A stretch of 64,000 bases of DNA from Aspidapion aeneum (Eukaryota; Arthropoda; Insecta; Coleoptera; Brentidae), in the NCBI GenBank assembly GCA_963576565.1, contig OY755040.1:27200703-27264702 (forward strand), written 5' to 3'. The position numbers and the translations under genes were made by a program. Below, piece after piece: positions 1 to 13,435 of this stretch (positions are counted from its first letter, which is position 1; the number at the start of each line of letters is the position of its first letter). Below the pieces are notes generated by a model that ran no database searches, was not told the origin of the DNA, and saw nothing but the letters and a program-made list of their open reading frames with translations.

Positions 1-1045
1 GAATATTATATTCGTTGGCTCGTTCTATTTTTTTGGTTAATAGGTGGTCAACTGTACTGGAAACTTTTCTGAAGCACGCTTGTTCTTTTTTTTGGTCTCC
101 GTCATATTTTGTTGTTAGTCTATCTGTAAATATTTTCGTGACAAGCCTTTAAATTACATTGAGGAGTGTTATAGGTCGATTGTTTTTAGGTCTGCCCTAT
201 CTTCTTTCTGGTATAGAATAATGGTTTTGGATTCTTTCCAGTTGTTTGGGATTATTTTTTTTTGTATTTCATTCAGGAGAATATGAAGAGTATTAACTAC
301 AGCTTTACCACCGTACCGTACCGTAGCATTTCAACCTTTACTCCGTATTGTCCATGTGATTTTATATTTTTTACGCTTTCCTTATTTTCGGTTGTAGTTG
401 TGAGTTTCTGTTCTTTATTTTTTATTGGAGTTTCTTCATGGTTTCTCGCAATGGTTTGCTTTTTGTTTGGTATAATTCTGTATAGAATAGCTATGTGATA
501 TTTATAATAGCCTCTCTAACATTATTTGATATGCCGTTCATATCCTTTATTTGTGTTATTTCATATCTACATAGTCGGTCTTTGATATTTTAGATTTCTG
601 TTATTTTGTATAACTCTCTTATCTTTAATTTTTTGGTTGTTTTTTAATTTTCTTTTATCATTTTTCTTAAAGTTTTATTTATTTCTGTTTAATTTTTCAT
701 TGAAATCTCCCATTACTAGTAAAAGATGTGTTTTATGATGTCTTCATAGGATGCTTCGATATGCTTGTCATCCCAGGTAAAAATGAGGGCGTTTACGTCG
801 ATAAATTTAAGCGATGTTTTTTTCATTTAGTGTCAGATAGGCAAGGCGAATGCGTATGGACGTGTTTACTTATCGCTTTATTTTTTATTAATGCTACTCC
901 GAAGTTGCTGTTATCTTCATTACCTTTATGGTGTAGTAGATTACCGGAGTTTAGTTTTATTGGGTTTCCGATAAGCCTACATATTCCCACTTTAATCTTG
1001 TTTCCTCTTCCTTCAGTTTATTTATTTTTTCGTCGGTGTTCCTAG
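1..1045 (-). pseudogene. Decayed RTE-type LINE, endonuclease to reverse transcriptase part
   Basis: Translating the minus strand in shifting frames gives endonuclease-like text (for example NFGVALI, then NALIFTWDD) at about 700-950. Reverse transcriptase text follows at about 1-250, with IIPNNWKES, LTTKYDGDQ and STVDHLLTKK. The order and wording match the RTE/craniofacial-protein-2-like LINE family, which encodes an endonuclease followed by a reverse transcriptase. Frames are broken by many stops and shifts, so no protein is made. The element continues past the left edge, so its 3' end is not visible. The apparent open frames on the plus strand here are antisense shadows. The clade assignment is inferred from remembered family patterns. 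Confidence 0.6.
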
Positions 1046-1093
1046 ACTTAATATTATATGTTTCTATTGTTAGTTTTACTAAGTTTTATCTAG

Positions 1094-1131
1094 TGTCCCT
1101 AAAGCAAAATCTGTCAAAATGTTTAGGGACA
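1094..1131. repeat. Short hairpin
   Basis: TGTCCCTAAA at 1094-1103 is perfectly inverted at 1122-1131, with an 18-nt loop. It lies just outside the RTE-like LINE remnant. It may be a tiny inverted-repeat element or chance; nothing else identifies it. Confidence 0.4.
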
Positions 1132-2277
1132 TTAGTTTTGCATTGTTTTTGAATGTTTAATTTTGCATTATAGAGACGCTAAAGGATGTTCTAGTTCTAC
1201 AAATTAGAAAAGAGAATTTCTATTTACAGATAAACCACAACTGGAATCAGCATCAGCATTTTTGTGATCTATTATATATTCATTTCTTGTTCTTGCTATG
1301 TAAGCCAGTCAATAATAGCATCCAACATATCAATTTTGTTTTGTTGGCAAAGTGCAGTAATGCAAGGTTTTGTTTTACTTAAAGCTTAAAACTTTAATTT
1401 CACCTCTGGTTTGGATGTCAACTACTTGAAACAATTGCCAGCATTTTCAAGTACCGCGGGAGTAGCAAAGAGTTAACTTGGGTATAACCTACTTTCAGGC
1501 GTCATAAATATATAGTGACCGAACTAGGAATCTTGTCGACCAATTTACTGTCACGTGACCTCCCCCTGTATTGACACCGTTGCGCGTTGGCTATCGTAGG
1601 AGATTCAGATATTATTGACTTGACATTTTGACTTAAAAATAAAAAGTGGAGAGGGCTGCGTAACTACATAAAGATACTACAAAAATAAAAATTGATTTTA
1701 CTAAATTTAACCAAATATTAAATAAATATATAAACGTGCTTATGTACCTATGGCATATTAAAATAAATAAAATATATTATAAATCGTTTTCCAAAATTAG
1801 TTATGCATATTTAGACTATAATGGAAATAAGATTTTCAAATTAAAATAGCTGTCAAATTTTGGATATTGAAAATTATTTTATCATCAAATTATTTAATGC
1901 ACCGGTGAATTAAATAGCAATTTGTTCATATCAGAGGTAATAATCATATTATATTAAATTGCGATGACAATGTGGTGCTATTCATATTAGAGTACCTGCA
2001 ATGGCAATATATATATACAGTCATAAAACCGTACGAAAAATACAAATGCGCGCGTAATCCAATACGTAAACTGTTTTAGAACTGTTTTGGTTAGATGGAA
2101 CGACCAAATAATCAGTCCAAAAAACAAATGCTTTTGGCGTAGTGATCGACTTATTTCAGTCATGTGATCATATGCTAGAGTGTTAAATTGAAAGTCACGT
2201 GACTAAAAGAAAGGGTAGGTTTTGTCGTCTCGCGTAAAGGTATATTGAAGGCAAAGCATTAACTCGAGTGCTCTAAT
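1132..2277. other. No recognisable gene
   Basis: AT-rich sequence with stops in all frames. I see no protein homology, no long repeat and no RNA gene. Confidence 0.5.
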
Positions 2278-2439
2278 TTAAAGTTGCACACAGAAAAAAG
2301 AGTTTTGGGAGACATGTTTCACCCGATTTTCCAAAAAACCAAGCTCTTTATAGGAAATATTCCCTAAAGTGGATTGTATATACATAATTTTGAGGACCTT
2401 AAAAAATTGAAACCAAAATGAATTTGTTTGGTGATTTTT

Positions 2440-4130
2440 AAACTTACGGAAATGTTTTTTTTTATGTATTTGTTTAACAATCCCCACTTACGGACGTTTT
2501 GGAGAGTTTTTCATCAATCAAACCCTACTGACATATAAATTAGTAAAAAGAAAATTTCATTTCCTACATTAAAGTATAAAACAAATTTTTTTAATTAAAC
2601 TTAGTTTTTGAGAAAATTCGATTGTAAGAAAATTAATTTGTTTGGTGATTTGTAAAAATTGATTTTACCTACGGACTCTTGTAAAGTTTTAAATCTCAAA
2701 ATAAATCTTACTTTGTGGTATAGCGTTTAAAAGGAAATTTCAATATCTATATTCAACTATAAAGCACAATTCTGTGGTAGGAAATCAAAAGGGGGTAAGG
2801 TTTTGCTACACACAGCGGCGTAGCGTGGGGGGGCGCGGGGGGTTTGTCGCCCCCCCCCCGCCCCGAGGGTAGTGGCGCCCTATTGGTGGCCGAAGCGCTC
2901 TCAGCTTTATTAAGTCGGGCCGGCAATGGCCAATTGAGTGGGCGCCAAAGGAAACTAACGACACGAAGACCTTTTTTTTTTTGGTCGCAAGATTTGTGAG
3001 AGGCGCCCTTTTGACCTGTCGGCCGCCCCCTCACACATAATGACCTTTTTGTTTTTTTTTTGGTCCCAAGATTTTTTTTTAGTTTTGTTTTCAGAGGCGC
3101 CCTTTTTAGCTGTCGTCCCCCCCCCCCCCCGCCCTTTCGGGCACGCTATGCCGCTGGCTACACATGAGTTACCCCCTCTTGACTTCCTACCACAGAATTT
3201 TTAAAAGAGGGCTTGCTTTTTAAGATAATCGGGTAAGATATGTGACAAGCATGTGGTTTTTTGAATTTTTGTACAAGGTAAAAAATTTTGTCTACAATCA
3301 AAACACGTTCTTTTCTTGAATAAATTGTTTTACCTTAAAACAATTTGTTTTGACTTAAAATATTTCTGTTTAGTTTAACGCAGCGTTTAGTCTGGAAATA
3401 AGACTTTATTTTTCTTCTTTAATTGTTTTGTTTCAGTATACTCCATTTTGTAACAAAGCAAATTGTCTTCATATAAGTAATATTTTGCTTCCAGAGAAAA
3501 CGTGCCTTAGATTAATTCAGTTCCAATTTATAAAAAAACAATTTTCTGTTTCACATTAAATTAAAGAGCTAAGACATTTTTTGTGTTATATTAAGAAAAT
3601 ATTCTCTTGGTGAATAAGAAAGCACAAATTATTTGACTTTAAAGCAATTTGCTTTGATCTAAAACAATTTTTTTTACCGTATTCATTTTCTCAAAAAACG
3701 GACGCCGCTGGATTGTTTGTTATTAGTCTGATTGCACTGACTTATACTCTGTTATAAAGGGAATTTTATTTTCCTCAAAAAAGTGTATAATATTTTTTTT
3801 TACAAAAAGCTTAGTTTTTGAGAAAATTGGATAAAGCTTATAAAAAAATTGGTAATTTTAGTGATTTTTTAAAATTTATTTAATTTACGGACGCCCCTAA
3901 ATTATTATAAAAGAAAATAGCTTGCATACATTTTATTGCTTACAATCTAGAGCTTGGTTTTTAAGAAAATCGGGTAAAACATGTAATAAACTATTTATTT
4001 TTTTTTCATTATTTTATATTACCTCAATAAACGAACGCCACTGGAGAGTTTGTCATTGGTCATACCATGCTCACTTGTTAATCATTGAAAATTAAATTTT
4101 ATTGTCTACAATAAAGGTAAGTACATAATT
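2440..4130. repeat. Decayed tandem-repeat block, unit about 140-260 bp
   Basis: A two-part landmark recurs: an ACGGACG-type motif (near 2487, 2668, 3697, 3883 and 4031) and a TTAGTTTTTGAGAAAAT-type motif (near 2601, 3208, 3810 and 3952). Spacing and sequence have drifted, so this is an old tandem or satellite-like array, or a chain of related insertions. A hAT-type MITE at 2813-3156 splits it. Similar single units occur near 23.8-24.05 kb and 58.24-58.42 kb, so the family is dispersed. No coding potential is seen. Confidence 0.5.
2813..3156 (+). mobile_element. hAT-type MITE, copy 1, with 8-bp target duplication
   Basis: A GC-rich 344-bp element starts CAGCGGCGTAGCGTG and ends with the near inverse (CACGCTATGCCGCTG). 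It is flanked on both sides by GCTACACA (2805-2812 and 3157-3164). CAG-type termini with an 8-bp duplication are typical of the hAT superfamily. There is no transposase, so it must have been moved in trans. The interior carries long G, C and T runs and GGCGCC-type motifs. Copy 2 (46807-47157) has the same content in opposite orientation; copy 3 (41063-41293) is decayed. Confidence 0.85.
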
Positions 4131-4134
4131 TTTA

Positions 4135-4692
4135 CACACTAGAAAAATAGTAAAAAAAAATAAATATACAATAAAAGCACTTCTATTTTAGTATAAAAAA
4201 AAATAATTATTTAACTGTGAAAATAAAATATTTACAAAAAACGTTTTAATAACATTTTGTAGAATGCACTCTTAAAGTACATTTAATTTATTATTAAAAG
4301 TTTAAAAGTTTTACTGCAAAATTAATATAACAGTGAAAAAACATTTTAAAATTATTTTTAAAAAGTCTAAACTTTATTTTAGTACAAAAAAATTAAGTAT
4401 TTTATTGTGAAAATAAAATATTTAGAATTAGAATGAGGGAAAGTTCTGACAAATTGATGTTTGCCGGCCTTGCCACTAGATGGCAAACACTAGTCAACAT
4501 TTTATAGGTACAATGAAGAATGTCATGTTTTGAATGAATGATTTTATTTGTTTTTAAATTGGTGTGGAATGTTCCATAATCTTTGGAAATATCCTCATCT
4601 GATATGAAAAAGAATATTAAAGATCCTTATAAGAATCAAATATTTCTTTCCGTAAATATGAGACGTGAGTGACGTAATGTCCTTACAATATA
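4135..4692. other. No recognisable gene
   Basis: Very AT-rich sequence with many A and T runs. Some text resembles the neighbouring decayed repeat block, but I can assign no feature. Confidence 0.4.
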
Positions 4693-4876
4693 CATGGGTG
4701 CACCCAGGGGGGGGCCGGGGCCCGGGCCCCCCCAAGCCTTAGATTTTTTTACATATTTTCCACATATTTCATGATAAAACACAAAAAATAGCTTAAAATT
4801 TGACATCATGAGGCTTCAGGCCCCCCCAAGAGGCCTTGGCCCCCCCCCCCAAGACACATTCCTTGGTGCGCCACTG
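4693..4876. mobile_element. Short GC-ended inverted-repeat element (MITE-like)
   Basis: The left end (GGGTGCACCCAGG followed by a G/C run) mirrors the right end (CCTTGGTGCGCCACTG preceded by a C run). CAATATA flanks both sides (4686-4692 and 4877-4883), suggesting a 7-8 bp target duplication. The interior is AT-rich and non-coding. The layout resembles hAT-derived MITEs, but the terminal match is imperfect and the superfamily is an inference. Confidence 0.5.
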
Positions 4877-5194
4877 CAATATATACAATAAAACTAAAGG
4901 TTTTTTTATACCACAAAATTGAATATTTTGTGTACAAAAAAGTTTTAAAAAATGCATTGTATTTAAAGTGCATGCCTTTTTGTTATAAAAAGTATATCTG
5001 CTGGCTTGATAAAGGCCGTTATGCCACCGCGGTGCCACTAAAGCACTTCTAACAATGTACTTTACCGTTACTGGCTGCTGGCAATGGCTTAAAAGAAATC
5101 ATTTTTTTTATATGATGTTTGTTGGGTAATTTGTTTCTATAACGCTCACCTCTGGTTACACAAACACAGGCCCTCTAGATAAAGGTAAGTATAA

Positions 5195-5238
5195 TAGGGT
5201 CACTACATCCTAGAAGCCTTCCAGGATGCAGTGACCTA
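5195..5238. repeat. AGGTCACT-type hairpin 1
   Basis: TAGGGTCACTACATCCT pairs with AGGATGCAGTGACCTA around a short AAGCCT-containing loop, with two mismatches and one bulge. It shares stem and loop text with the perfect hairpin at 7282-7338. Confidence 0.65.
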
Positions 5239-5799
5239 CACATACATTTAAATATTTTCTATTTTCAAGAAAAATAAATTCTATTGTGGTTAGCTACTCT
5301 AATAGAAAATTCAAAATTAACAATATAGTCCAACATTATTTAAAATGCATTGCAATGCAATGCCTTTTGTACTGTGCTGAAAAAAACTCGAAATGCACTC
5401 TATTTTCAATTTTGGATATATTTACGTTTTTATTATACAAATATTTCAAACGGTGAGTAGAACGTTAATACAAAATTTTATTATAGATTTTTCGTATGTT
5501 GTTCATCTCTTAGCCTGTCTCTCTATCTATGTTGTTTAAGATTGCAATTTTGTTTTTCGCGTTGTAAACATATATTTATAAAAATATTTTTAAAAAATTA
5601 AAAAAAAAATTTAGTTTTTTTTGAAATTAGTTTTTGGAAAAACTGCTTTGTAAAAAAGAATTATTTAATAAAATACTCTGCCAATTTAAGAGCACCTAAG
5701 GTCCCACGATTAATATATAACGTAATTTTTACCCGGAGCTGCATCCGATTGGAGATTCCCCTCCTCCCAGTGTAACACCGCTGAACCAAACAAACTATA

Positions 5800-5938
5800 A
5801 TGTATTTTTACCTTCCTAGACCGCGCAGCAATGGCTAGAGAAGGTATTGTTATCGACGAAAAAATTTTTTTTGAGATAACGCCGAAAATGTGTTATTTGG
5901 ATGTATTTTGACCTATCCTAGCAATATCGTCGTGATGT

Positions 5939-5976
<38 letters not shown>

Positions 5977-6130
5977 TTTTTCTGTCCGTAACACGATAGC
6001 TCTCAAACTGCTAAACCGATTTTCATTAAATTTTTAGGAAAAATGCGCCGATTAGAGTTTGATGAAAATCCAATAATGCTAACTTTTTAACGGAGTGTCG
6101 CTCAATATGCGGTTTTCGGAATATAGTAGA
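5800..6130 (-). repeat. G-family repeat with GT microsatellite
   Basis: The text around 5822-5935 (CAATGGCTAGAGAAGGTA, then GATAACGCCGAAAATG, then TTTGACCTATC) is the inverse of 28060-28185. It also matches the sequence surrounding the mariner at 52.85-53.77 kb. It continues into a GT microsatellite (5944-5970) and a block reading like CTCAAACTGCTAAACCGATT, a kind of text common in dispersed arthropod repeats. It is non-coding. Confidence 0.55.
5944..5976. repeat. (GT)n microsatellite
   Basis: A run of about thirteen TG/GT dinucleotides passes into a short AT run inside the G-family repeat. Confidence 0.9.
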
Positions 6131-6810
6131 CTACATTTGGCTCAATAATTTGTGTTATAACAAAAAACTTCATAGGAGCTTCATACACAGTTGTGTTTAA
6201 TATAGTACCACACAAGTAATTTTTTCACCAGAACTCTAATTTTTAAAATTTACTCCTACCCTTTTATCGGATTATGTGGGGGATTTTATTCGTTCTTACA
6301 TGGGACTATCTTAAGCTAAAACCCATCTAAAGTACCAAACTTTATTAAACTCGGGCAAGTAGTTTTTGAGTTATGCTCGTTGGTCGTCGACAGACTGACA
6401 AACAGAGAGACAATCAGAGTTTTAAAATCGTCTGAAACGCAAAGATAGAACAATTTTGCAATCGGAGCAACTTTTTTTGTCGTATTTTTGACACGATCAC
6501 CATACATAGCTCATATTACCATAGTTATAGTATACAATTTTTTTGTAGGTCCCTTTTATATTTTTAGGAATCAGAATATCATATAAAATTAGACGTCCAA
6601 TATGCAACTCTGCATAATCAATCAGGTTGTAATGATTTTGGGGAATTAACAAATTTCAACTTCCATAAGTTGGGACGTGTAAAAAAGGGATTGGATCTAA
6701 ATTTTACTCTAAAACAAGATGTGACTCAAGGCATGTTTAAGGTATTGCTCAATAAGTTCCATTTAAAAAAATAAAACATGTTTCACTGCCACACTGCGTC
6801 TGATGAATCT

Positions 6811-6966
6811 GTGTATGAATTCTTGAATTGGGTGAGGGTGAGAATGAGCGTCTCCCTATGTCAGGGCCAATAGAGATGCGGAAATCAAGTGAGATCGCAG
6901 GAGCAGTTAGAATTTTACCCGATTTTAAGGGAGTACACCTTCTCACCCATTCAAGAATTCATACAC
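6811..6966. repeat. 156-bp inverted-repeat element
   Basis: GTGTATGAATTCTTGAAT and the following GGGTGAG (6811-6836) are inverted at 6942-6966, with a single-base length difference. About 105 bp separate the arms. The size and terminal inverted repeats suggest a small MITE or fold-back. No target duplication is obvious, so the true ends are uncertain. Confidence 0.6.
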
Positions 6967-7281
6967 TGGTCGATACAAGTGTGGTGTTTCCTCTGGTGTA
7001 TCAGATGTGTGCGGTTTTCAATGAAATAAGCAGTAATTTTATAGTTCTTTATACAATAAAAATAAAATTTATCAAGGATGACAATTATAAAAACGACCGC
7101 TTATTGTTCTTATTATTTGACGAGTAAAACAAAGAAGATGTAATAGTATTATTAATGCAACTGATTAACCAAAAAATTACCTAGTACCTATAATTAACAT
7201 TACTTAAATGAGACGAACAAATTTATAGACGTGTTTTGGCTTAACAATGTTCTTGCATAGCCATTATAATTTGCTGCGTCG
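6967..7281. other. No recognisable gene
   Basis: AT-rich sequence. An open frame runs through part of it from the inverted repeat but resembles no protein I know. Confidence 0.4.
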
Positions 7282-7338
7282 AGACTAGGGTCACTGCATC
7301 CTGAAAGCCTGGCGTCCAGGATGCAGTGACCCTAGTCT
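7282..7338. repeat. AGGTCACT-type hairpin 2, perfect 22-bp stem
   Basis: AGACTAGGGTCACTGCATCC plus TG (7282-7303) is perfectly complementary to 7317-7338. The 13-nt loop is AAAGCCTGGCGTC. It lies 26 bp from a second perfect hairpin with the same GGTCACT/AGTGACC stem base. Confidence 0.85.
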
Positions 7339-7363
7339 AGACTGCTGGAGAAGTGGTGCTGAA

Positions 7364-7413
7364 TAAGGTCACTCATCGTCTAGCAAGCTTTTGCTTCACG
7401 ATGAGTGACCTTA
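7364..7413. repeat. AGGTCACT-type hairpin 3, perfect 16-bp stem
   Basis: TAAGGTCACTCATCGT (7364-7379) is perfectly complementary to 7398-7413. Inside the loop, AGCAA/TTGCT can form a second 5-bp stem around GCTT. The outer stem shares AGGTCACT with hairpins 1, 2 and 4, but the inner sequence differs. Confidence 0.85.
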
Positions 7414-7609
7414 GTGCTGACGCCACCACTGCTCCCGTTCTGCGCTAGAGGCATCAATAAAGGAAACGTACCTTTACGGGAGCGGGTAATTTCCGCTATG
7501 GACACCGTCTGCTATTGATCAAGATATTTAGAGCTTAGTTGACGATGTTGTTTATATTGGGGTTAGGTAAAACTATTTTTAAATTGTTTCTTTATTGGGA
7601 GTAGTGTTG

Positions 7610-7665
7610 CCGCCGAGACGAAAGATTCTCGCCCTCTCTCGACAAGACGAGAGAGATAACCCTCT
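7610..7665. repeat. GAGACGA-rich palindromic segment
   Basis: CTCTCTCG and CGAGAGAG face each other around a 6-nt loop, next to GAGACGAAAG. The same GAGACGA/CTCTCTCG vocabulary forms a much stronger hairpin at 10811-10852, so the two are probably copies of one repeat. Confidence 0.5.
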
Positions 7666-10190
<2,525 letters not shown>

Positions 10191-10230
10191 AAATTTATTT
10201 TATTCCGGTCCTGGGGTTAACTTCGAATGA

Positions 10231-10810
10231 CCAGCCATCGTTAAATTCACCGAGATAAAAGACCGCCAGCCAGCTTATTTACCTGTTTGTTGGGAACCTG
10301 TAAAAATATCCATACATTTTTATTTACAATTTAGTATTTCAATTGCTTTGCTACCTCGTCGTCGCCGGGCTGCATTAAAAGGCTATTTATGGTTTTACCC
10401 AAGAATTTGCCTAATACAATGATTTGCTTGATTTTTAAGGATTTGTATTATTGGCAAAGCACGAAATAATCATTTATCAATGAACACTTGGGATTTTCGG
10501 TAAAGTTTTAAATAAATAAAGCGATGCAAAACTTTTACACAGCTTTTATTTCATCGGCATCAACGAGGTATTTTAGTACATGTATTGTAGTTACTCCTTT
10601 ATTTATTTTATGTATCCGTCTACGGAGTATATCCCAGAATGAACACTTTATTTTGGAAACAAGTAAATACCATAAATAATAAGATTCACCTTGAAGAAAA
10701 ACTTTTACACAGGGTGTCTCAAAAACTTTTTATAGCTGATATAAATCACGAGACGAGCCGGGACGAGAGAAAGGCTCTCTCAAGACGAGACACCCATTTT
10801 ATCTCGCATA
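10231..10810. other. No gene; GAGACGA-rich end
   Basis: I recognise no coding sequence. The last 70 bases are rich in GAGACGAG/CTCTCTC text and lead into the perfect hairpin at 10811. The short open frame crossing this region is explained by that purine-rich repeat. Confidence 0.45.
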
Positions 10811-10852
10811 ACGAAACGAGACGAGAGAAAGCCTTCTCTCGTCTCGTTTCGT
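10811..10852. repeat. Perfect 19-bp hairpin of GAGACGA text
   Basis: ACGAAACGAGACGAGAGAA (10811-10829) is perfectly complementary to 10834-10852, with a 4-nt AGCC loop. The tight loop and perfect stem would extrude readily. The repeat extends left to about 10742 and has a weaker relative at 7610-7665. Confidence 0.85.
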
Positions 10853-10861
10853 CTCGCGGCA

Positions 10862-12590
10862 AACGTAATCTAAGCTTGCGATCAACTCACTAAGGTTCAG
10901 CAATTTGGATCTCCAAAAGGGGAACTACTTTAAGAATAATGTACCCCATCCTCAACTTGTCACAACAGCGCCACAAAACCTCAAAATATCTTGAGCAATA
11001 GCAGATTTTGCGCATAGTGGGACGTAGCCGGATAGGTTATTAGCTAAAAACGAGTCAGATCCGTTATTGGTCAATTTGTTTTTTAGTCAACTTGTCAAAT
11101 ATATTTAAGACAAAGAACAAAATGGATTAAAACCGCAATTTTTGTTTCAATGGATCCATGTATTGCTTTAAAGTCAAATACGTTTAGTGCATTGTCCATG
11201 ACTAAATACTCGGATATTCGTAAATGTCCAATTTCAAAAGTAAGTAAAGCGAATATCCAGGGTAAACCACATTTATTAACCTAAAACAAATATTTTTTAA
11301 ATCAAAATACTTCATATAATTATGGCTAAAAGCCTTTGAGTATCTGCAAAAGGGCATACCAATTAATGGTAAAGTTTTAATCAGTCTATCATATGCCGCT
11401 AATACCTTTGATACAACCACGATATCGTGGGTACAACTGACAAACTACAAGATCGCCAAATATGATAAAGAAAAAGACTAAATGATGAATATCAGAATCA
11501 AACTCAAACAGCGGCCGCTCCTTCATAAGATCATTTTGTCCATGAACTCCCAAAATAGTGTACCTATTTATAATCATAATCAATTTAATAATCTATGGCT
11601 AAACTATTACTTTCTATATAGGTATTAAAAATAAACATTTGTTATTTTCCGCTGTCAGCATCTTTTGGATCGCCTCCTGTATGTACCGTCACGCTTAAGT
11701 CTTATACACGCGGAGTTGTTGGCTTTTCTCGGTCAGAGCCGCCTAGGTCCATTGCAGTTTCGATATATTTCTCTCTGTCTATTAAACCATGCAAAAATAA
11801 GGCACGCAAAAATTCGACAACGTTCGTCAAATTTCGATTTTACCGGTCATCAGCCGAACACACGATTGTCTTAAGGGCCTGTCTTTAATTAAGAAACGCT
11901 ATAAGGGAGGAGGGCCTTGTGTTAAACTCAATGTTTTTTTAATGTGTTTTTTCTTAAAAATGCGTTATGAGGGATAAGGGGGGTCAAAAATCATGAATTT
12001 TTGTGTTACGTAATTTAAGGACGTTCTCTAATACAACGCAAGCCTGATCATGGTTGTTCTAATTAACTATGTCGTGGTCTCTGGCATTTCTGTTTTATTT
12101 TAAGTTTTGGGTTGGGCAGTGGACTAGTATCAAAACAAGTTGAAAGATACTTATAAATTAAAAAATATTTTTTGAATAGTCATGCAAGAGAATGATTTTA
12201 AATCTAGATATACTAAAATAACTATAATCTAGGGTCTTTTTAAATAATTATATATAATGTACCTAACTACTGTAAATGGTATGTTATTACAATGTATGTT
12301 TTATATAAAATATCCGTGATTATCACAAGTTCAAATATTTTTGTGATGTCCGTGGTGCAAAAAGGGAAAAATTTAATAGTTATATTTAAAAATAAGTGAC
12401 AACAGGAGAATACCTCTATTTTAGTGTCAAATATGTTTTGATCCAGAAGCTGTGAAGTTATATCTTAAAAGGTAGGACGTAAGTAGTTTTACGCCGTTTT
12501 TCGGATATAGCTTTAACCCAAGCTGAAAACGACATTGTCATAATTTGCATTTCATGTTGAGTAATGACCCAGAATGACCGTCCTTTATTA
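10862..12590. other. No recognisable gene
   Basis: Several short open frames occur on both strands, but none reads like a known domain. No long repeats, tRNA or strong hairpins were seen. The block at about 11870-12035 reads like the end of a decayed element, but I cannot classify it. Confidence 0.4.
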
Positions 12591-12599
12591 AAACCCACT

Positions 12600-13435
12600 A
12601 TTTTTTTTAAACGGGTATGCGCACTCGTAAGGAGATCCCTATCACGCCCGAGAAGCGGCAAGTGCGCGGAAATGTCGGTGTGTGTTGGTTTTGAAATGGT
12701 TCAGGTTGTAACCTGCAGGGAAAACTGTCGCAGGGAGTTTATTCCACAGCGATGCTGTTCTTCAGAGATATGAATTCTGATATAATGAGGTTCTTGGTGC
12801 CTCTATTTTGACAATAAATTGATGGTTACCGTCTGTTTGACGTGTTCGCCTAGTAGGTGCTACTCCCGAGGGGATCACACGTGCCAACTCTTCAGAGCAT
12901 TTTCCGTGATAATACCTGTAGAAGAGAGATAGATCGCCCACAGTTCTTCGATGTTCGAGACTATCCAAGCTATGGGTAAATGCGGGGTCATTGATCAGCT
13001 TGATAGCTCGTTTTTGCACGGTGTTCAAAAGCATTAAGGTATGTTTGGGTGCCGCACTCCATATATGTGAGCAGTACTCCATAGTAGGTCGAATCTGGGC
13101 TTTGTAGAGTGTCAGCAGTTGGCTTGGTGTATACAGATGTCTTGTACGAAATAGCACCTCAAGCTTTTGGGACGCCCTTTTAGCTATATCTGCCCCGTGA
13201 CTGTGCCAAGACATGTTGGTCTCTGCAGTGACTCCTAAGATGAACTGGCTCAGCAATGTGACAGCACTTCCAGATAGCATGATGTTTGGCTCACCGGTGC
13301 TGGTCTTTTTTGAAAACAGGGCTGCTTGGGTTTTCTGCGCGTTGAACTGTACAAGGTTTTTGTTGCCCCAGTCCTCTATTATCTCCAGGTCGTTATTTAT
13401 CTGCGATATATTAGTTAGTCTAAGGTAATGGAACT
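12600..13435 (-). pseudogene. 5'-truncated LINE, reverse transcriptase C-terminal end and 3' tail (copy 1)
   Basis: The minus strand from about 13430 reads as the C-terminal third of a non-LTR reverse transcriptase: DLEIIEDWGNKNLVQFNAQK, ILGVTAETNMSWHSH, IRPTMEYCSHIWSAAP and LFYRYYHGKCSEELAR. The frame stops at 12762, and a 3' tail follows, ending CGCATACCCGT plus an A-rich run near 12600. The pattern resembles the CR1/Jockey group; the exact clade is an inference. The palm domain and endonuclease are missing, as expected for a 5'-truncated insertion. Two more fragments of this family occur at 30744-30994 and 33000-33092. Confidence 0.75.

Larger units (their letters stand above)
5666..6530 (-). 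mobile_element. Decayed E-family repeat, split by a G-family repeat
   Basis: The tail block AAATACTCTGCCAATTTAAG at 5667-5690 and the body at about 6170-6530 match the reverse orientation of the compact E copy at 59627-60400. Shared text includes the ACTCTAATTTTTAAAAT blocks, the GTTTTTGAGTTATGC block, degenerate ACAGAC/ACAAAC repeats, AAATCGTCTGAAACGCAAAG, and a terminal GATCACCATA...TAGCTCAT. A G-family copy (about 5800-6130) lies between the two parts. The copy is much more diverged than those at 55-60 kb, so the family has a long history. No protein is encoded. Confidence 0.6.

Noticed and set aside
262..1045. Plus-strand hydrophobic open frames
   Set aside because: Antisense to the decayed RTE LINE.
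7282..7338. Perfect hairpin as an intrinsic terminator or pre-miRNA
   Set aside because: No U-run follows. The perfect stem without bulges and the related dispersed copies fit a repeat better; a small-RNA role cannot be judged from sequence alone.
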